Assembly (NCBI GenBank): GCA_949128015.1
Contig: CASBRC010000017.1
Coordinates: forward strand, 1 to 6,432
Reading direction: 5' to 3'
DNA from: Synechococcales cyanobacterium PMM_0003
Lineage (GTDB): Bacteria; Cyanobacteriota; Cyanobacteriia; Pseudanabaenales; Pseudanabaenaceae
DNA: 6,432 bases
The stretch's first letter is position 1. The number at the start of each line of letters is the position of its first letter. The notes below the pieces were generated by a model, which made no database searches, was not told where the DNA came from, and saw nothing but the letters and a program-made list of their open reading frames with translations. The translations under genes were made by a program, and so were the position numbers. This document shows, in pieces, positions 4,958-6,432 of the stretch.

Positions 4958-5578
4958 TCGGTTTGGCTTATCGGTGGCACGGTTAAGGAGCAACAGAGAG
5001 CAGACTAAACCAACAAAATGGGCAAAGATAATATTAAAACTAGCTTGAATAATTTGAAAGTCGAGGGGTTGAATTACGGAGTTAAAGCTGCCTGCTCCAG
5101 GTAATATTGCTTGTCCTTGACCTGCTCTTAGAGTTAAAGCCCCAATAATTGCAAAGGCTCCCAGTAAAGTGACAAACATCCCAATCAAATTAATTATTAA
5201 TCCAATTTTGATTTGAAATATAGTTTGGCTCTTAGTTGGGCGATCAGGCGATCGCAGTTTTTTTGCCATTTGCGTATAACGATAATTCCAGAAAATACTT
5301 GCACCTAATACAGCCACACCGGCCCAAGCAAAGCTCAATCCTGGTAATGTCGCGGGACTAGTATCTAATCCTGTGGGACTAGCTATCTGACCCGCCCTCG
5401 GAAATAAGAAAAGTTGCAGTAAGACAACAGATGAAACTACGCACAAAACAACTTGCGCCCAAAAGGCAGTCCAGCCCCAGCGTCGAAATGCTAAAACAAC
5501 GCGCAATACGTTGGGCGAGACATCGCTGTTATCTTCTTCTTTGTTGGCGTTTTTTAGTTCTCTGGGCATAGCTAGCAT
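4952..5578 (-). CDS. DUF3611 family membrane protein
   Basis: A 208-residue protein of DUF3611, a cyanobacterial and plastid membrane family with no assigned function. Four hydrophobic segments are visible at about 38-59 (FWAQVVLCVVSSVVLLQLFL), 82-99, 124-148 (IGLIINLIGMFVTLLGAFAI) and 180-198. The charged N terminus carries the conserved-looking LRVVLAFRRWGW segment just before the first helix. A polar loop (101-122) separates helices 2 and 3. The likely location is the thylakoid or plasma membrane. The start is ATG at 5576-5578, with a second ATG three codons later; neither has a strong ribosome site. The last codon and stop (4952-4957) lie inside the arm of the long-hairpin element, so the native C terminus may have been altered by insertion. 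Confidence 0.85.
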   Translation of the reverse strand: MLAMPRELKNANKEEDNSDVSPNVLRVVLAFRRWGWTAFWAQVVLCVVSSVVLLQLFLFPRAGQIASPTGLDTSPATLPGLSFAWAGVAVLGASIFWNYRYTQMAKKLRSPDRPTKSQTIFQIKIGLIINLIGMFVTLLGAFAIIGALTLRAGQGQAILPGAGSFNSVIQPLDFQIIQASFNIIFAHFVGLVCSLLLLNRATDKPNRE

Positions 5579-5595
5579 CGTAAAACTTAGTAAAC

Positions 5596-5601
5596 ACTAT
5601 A
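5596..5601 (-). promoter_or_regulatory. Possible -10 box of the DUF3611 gene
   Basis: TATAGT on the minus strand, 18 bases before the ATG at 5578, matches 5 of 6 -10 positions. No good -35 hexamer is found at the usual spacing. It is the only -10-like site between the preceding terminator (5630) and the gene, which would give a very short leader. Confidence 0.25.
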
Positions 5602-5629
5602 ACGCTTTACGCTTTAATAAAATCCAAAA

Positions 5630-5660
5630 AGTAGAAAGCGCGCAAAACGCGCTTTCTACT
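5630..5660 (-). terminator. Rho-independent terminator of the TerB/Mo-nitro_C gene
   Basis: Arms 5630-5642 and 5648-5660 form a perfect 13-bp stem (AGTAGAAAGCGCG / CGCGCTTTCTACT) with a 5-base loop. On the minus strand it is followed by TTTTGGATTTTATT. The stem begins inside the TAG stop codon of the gene (5659-5661). It lies 51 bases before the DUF3611 start, so the two genes are probably separate transcripts or joined only by readthrough. Confidence 0.88.
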
Positions 5661-6306
5661 AGCAATATTTCGAGACATCTTCGCCTTTGTCGGCAAGATA
5701 ACTTAGCGATCGAAAACGTAATCCCACCAGTTGATCGTATAGAGGATTGATTTCACACATAGCAGGAATATGCATGAGTTTTTTGCCAAATAGGACGATA
5801 TCACGCTCGAAGGGGCATTGAGCTGGCACCACTCTACAGATCAAGTTGGCAAGACGAGAATCATGAATATCCATATGGTCAAGCCATTCTTTCACAGGCT
5901 CCAACAGATTGGGGTGATGTTCTCCTTGGTTAGAGGCTGTAGCAAGCTTTTGGCGCAAATCATTGATTGGTTTGACTTCTTGCTTTAGGGCTTTGCAAAA
6001 TTCTTGAATGATTTGATCTTCTGCATCACTATATTTACCATCGGCGAGTGCCATCATCACTGCCATCCGTAAAAAGTTCTCCCCTACTTTGCGATCGCTA
6101 CCCAATGCTTCAGCCAAGTCTTGAGCGCTAATTGGTTCAAAATTAGAAATTGTGACTTCTTCGCCCCACTCCTCACTATGGCTAATTTGATCGAAGAGCT
6201 TGCGTTCTTGTTCACTGTACTCGTTGTCTGTGAGGGCGATGCTCATAAGTCCCCGCAACCAAGCTGAAATCTGCACTTGCGTATAAGTTGGACGATCTGT
6301 TTTCAT
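5659..6306 (-). CDS. TerB-like domain fused to Mo-nitro_C (nitrogenase-associated) domain
   Basis: A 215-residue soluble protein with two parts. Residues about 12-122 resemble the all-helical TerB fold, with two related segments, LRGLMSIALTDNEYSEQE (17-34) and LRMAVMMALADGKYSDAE (79-96); their acidic residues (Asp27, Glu34, Asp89, Glu96) are candidate metal ligands. Residues about 138-215 match the domain called Mo-dependent nitrogenase C-terminus: RLANLICRVVPAQCPFERDI (151-170), LFGKKLMHIPAMCEINPLY and LRFRSLSYLADKGEDVSKYC, with Cys157, Cys164, Cys184 and Cys215. Such proteins are often labelled nitrogenase, but this has no nitrogenase catalytic motif and no nif neighbour here. The true role is unknown. 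The start ATG at 6304-6306 has no clear ribosome site. Confidence 0.85.
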   Translation of the reverse strand: MKTDRPTYTQVQISAWLRGLMSIALTDNEYSEQERKLFDQISHSEEWGEEVTISNFEPISAQDLAEALGSDRKVGENFLRMAVMMALADGKYSDAEDQIIQEFCKALKQEVKPINDLRQKLATASNQGEHHPNLLEPVKEWLDHMDIHDSRLANLICRVVPAQCPFERDIVLFGKKLMHIPAMCEINPLYDQLVGLRFRSLSYLADKGEDVSKYC

Positions 6307-6333
6307 AAGAAGTTCAGTCTACAGGTTGAATAA

Positions 6334-6339
6334 ATCATA
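6334..6339 (-). promoter_or_regulatory. Possible -10 box of the TerB/Mo-nitro_C gene
   Basis: TATGAT on the minus strand (5 of 6 consensus positions) lies about 28 bases upstream of the ATG at 6306. No convincing -35 is seen at 16-18 bases. It is a weak prediction, listed because it is the best match in this spacer. Confidence 0.2.
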
Positions 6340-6387
6340 GATGAATTTGCCATAAATTATTTTAACTGGTACGAGAAATATCCTAAA

Positions 6388-6425
6388 AACCTCACCCCTA
6401 GCCCCTCTCCTTGCAAAGGAGCTAC
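6388..6425. repeat. Dispersed cyanobacterial CCCCTAGCCCCTCTCC repeat
   Basis: The string CTCACCCCTAGCCCCTCTCC followed by TTGCAAAGGAG belongs to a dispersed repeat very common between genes of filamentous cyanobacteria. Its usual form closes with a G-rich arm pairing with the CCCCTCTCC; here only the short hairpin CTCCTT-GCA-AAGGAG remains and the G-rich extension is missing. It lies upstream of the TerB-like gene, and the repeat may continue past the window edge. Confidence 0.65.
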
Positions 6426-6432
6426 GGTGTAC

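Noticed and set aside
5511..5750. A 79-codon plus-strand frame over the DUF3611 start and the TerB gene terminator
   Set aside because: It runs through a terminator hairpin and two opposite-strand genes, and its sequence shows no domain.
5659..6306. Calling the Mo-nitro_C protein a nitrogenase subunit
   Set aside because: It has no P-cluster or FeMo-cofactor ligand motifs and is far too short; only the small C-terminal domain carries the nitrogenase-derived name.

Overview
This is chromosomal DNA from a cyanobacterium. It carries a Form IB RuBisCO operon in the order rbcL-rbcX-rbcS, cyanobacteria-specific families (DUF1350, DUF3611, TerB/Mo-nitro_C) and five HIP1 octamers GCGATCGC (1325, 3362, 4094, 5248 and 6091). 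The flavour (AT-rich spacers, rbcX inside the operon, an rbcX with a long acidic tail) would fit a Pseudanabaena-like or other filamentous lineage, but the genus is inference only. Everything except a fragment at the left edge is on the minus strand, so the biological order runs from right to left.

Right part (6432 to 4783). A piece of a common cyanobacterial dispersed repeat sits at the edge (about 6388-6425). Then comes a two-domain protein, a TerB-like domain followed by the so-called Mo-nitrogenase C-terminal domain, ending in a hairpin terminator. Next is a four-helix DUF3611 membrane protein. Its stop codon lies inside a roughly 146-bp long-hairpin element (4812-4957) with perfect 24-bp arms, the strongest non-coding structure in the window. 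The element runs up to the promoter area of the next gene, DUF1350, an alpha/beta-hydrolase-like protein closed by a 21-bp perfect terminator stem.

Centre (3971 to 889). A 683-bp gene-free stretch precedes rbcL. It holds an exact match to the published RbcR (LysR-type) operator pattern ATTA(G/A)-N5-(C/T)TAAT at 3871-3885, a candidate promoter just downstream, several AT-rich palindromes and a 17-bp direct repeat around a HIP1 site. The leader is therefore probably about 500 nt long. rbcL (large subunit), rbcX (assembly chaperone) and rbcS (small subunit) follow with short gaps. A hairpin separates rbcL from rbcX, and a 19-bp perfect terminator stem closes the operon. Together they supply the L8S8 enzyme and its L-subunit assembly factor.

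Left part (791 to 1). A vapBC-type toxin-antitoxin pair (RHH-like antitoxin, PIN-domain RNase toxin) follows the RuBisCO terminator. It converges on the 3' end of a DUF433 antitoxin-like gene cut by the window edge. No clearly new system is present. The items most worth a second look are the long-hairpin element, the candidate RbcR site and structured rbcL leader, the repeat-bearing acidic RbcX tail, and the TerB/Mo-nitro_C protein.
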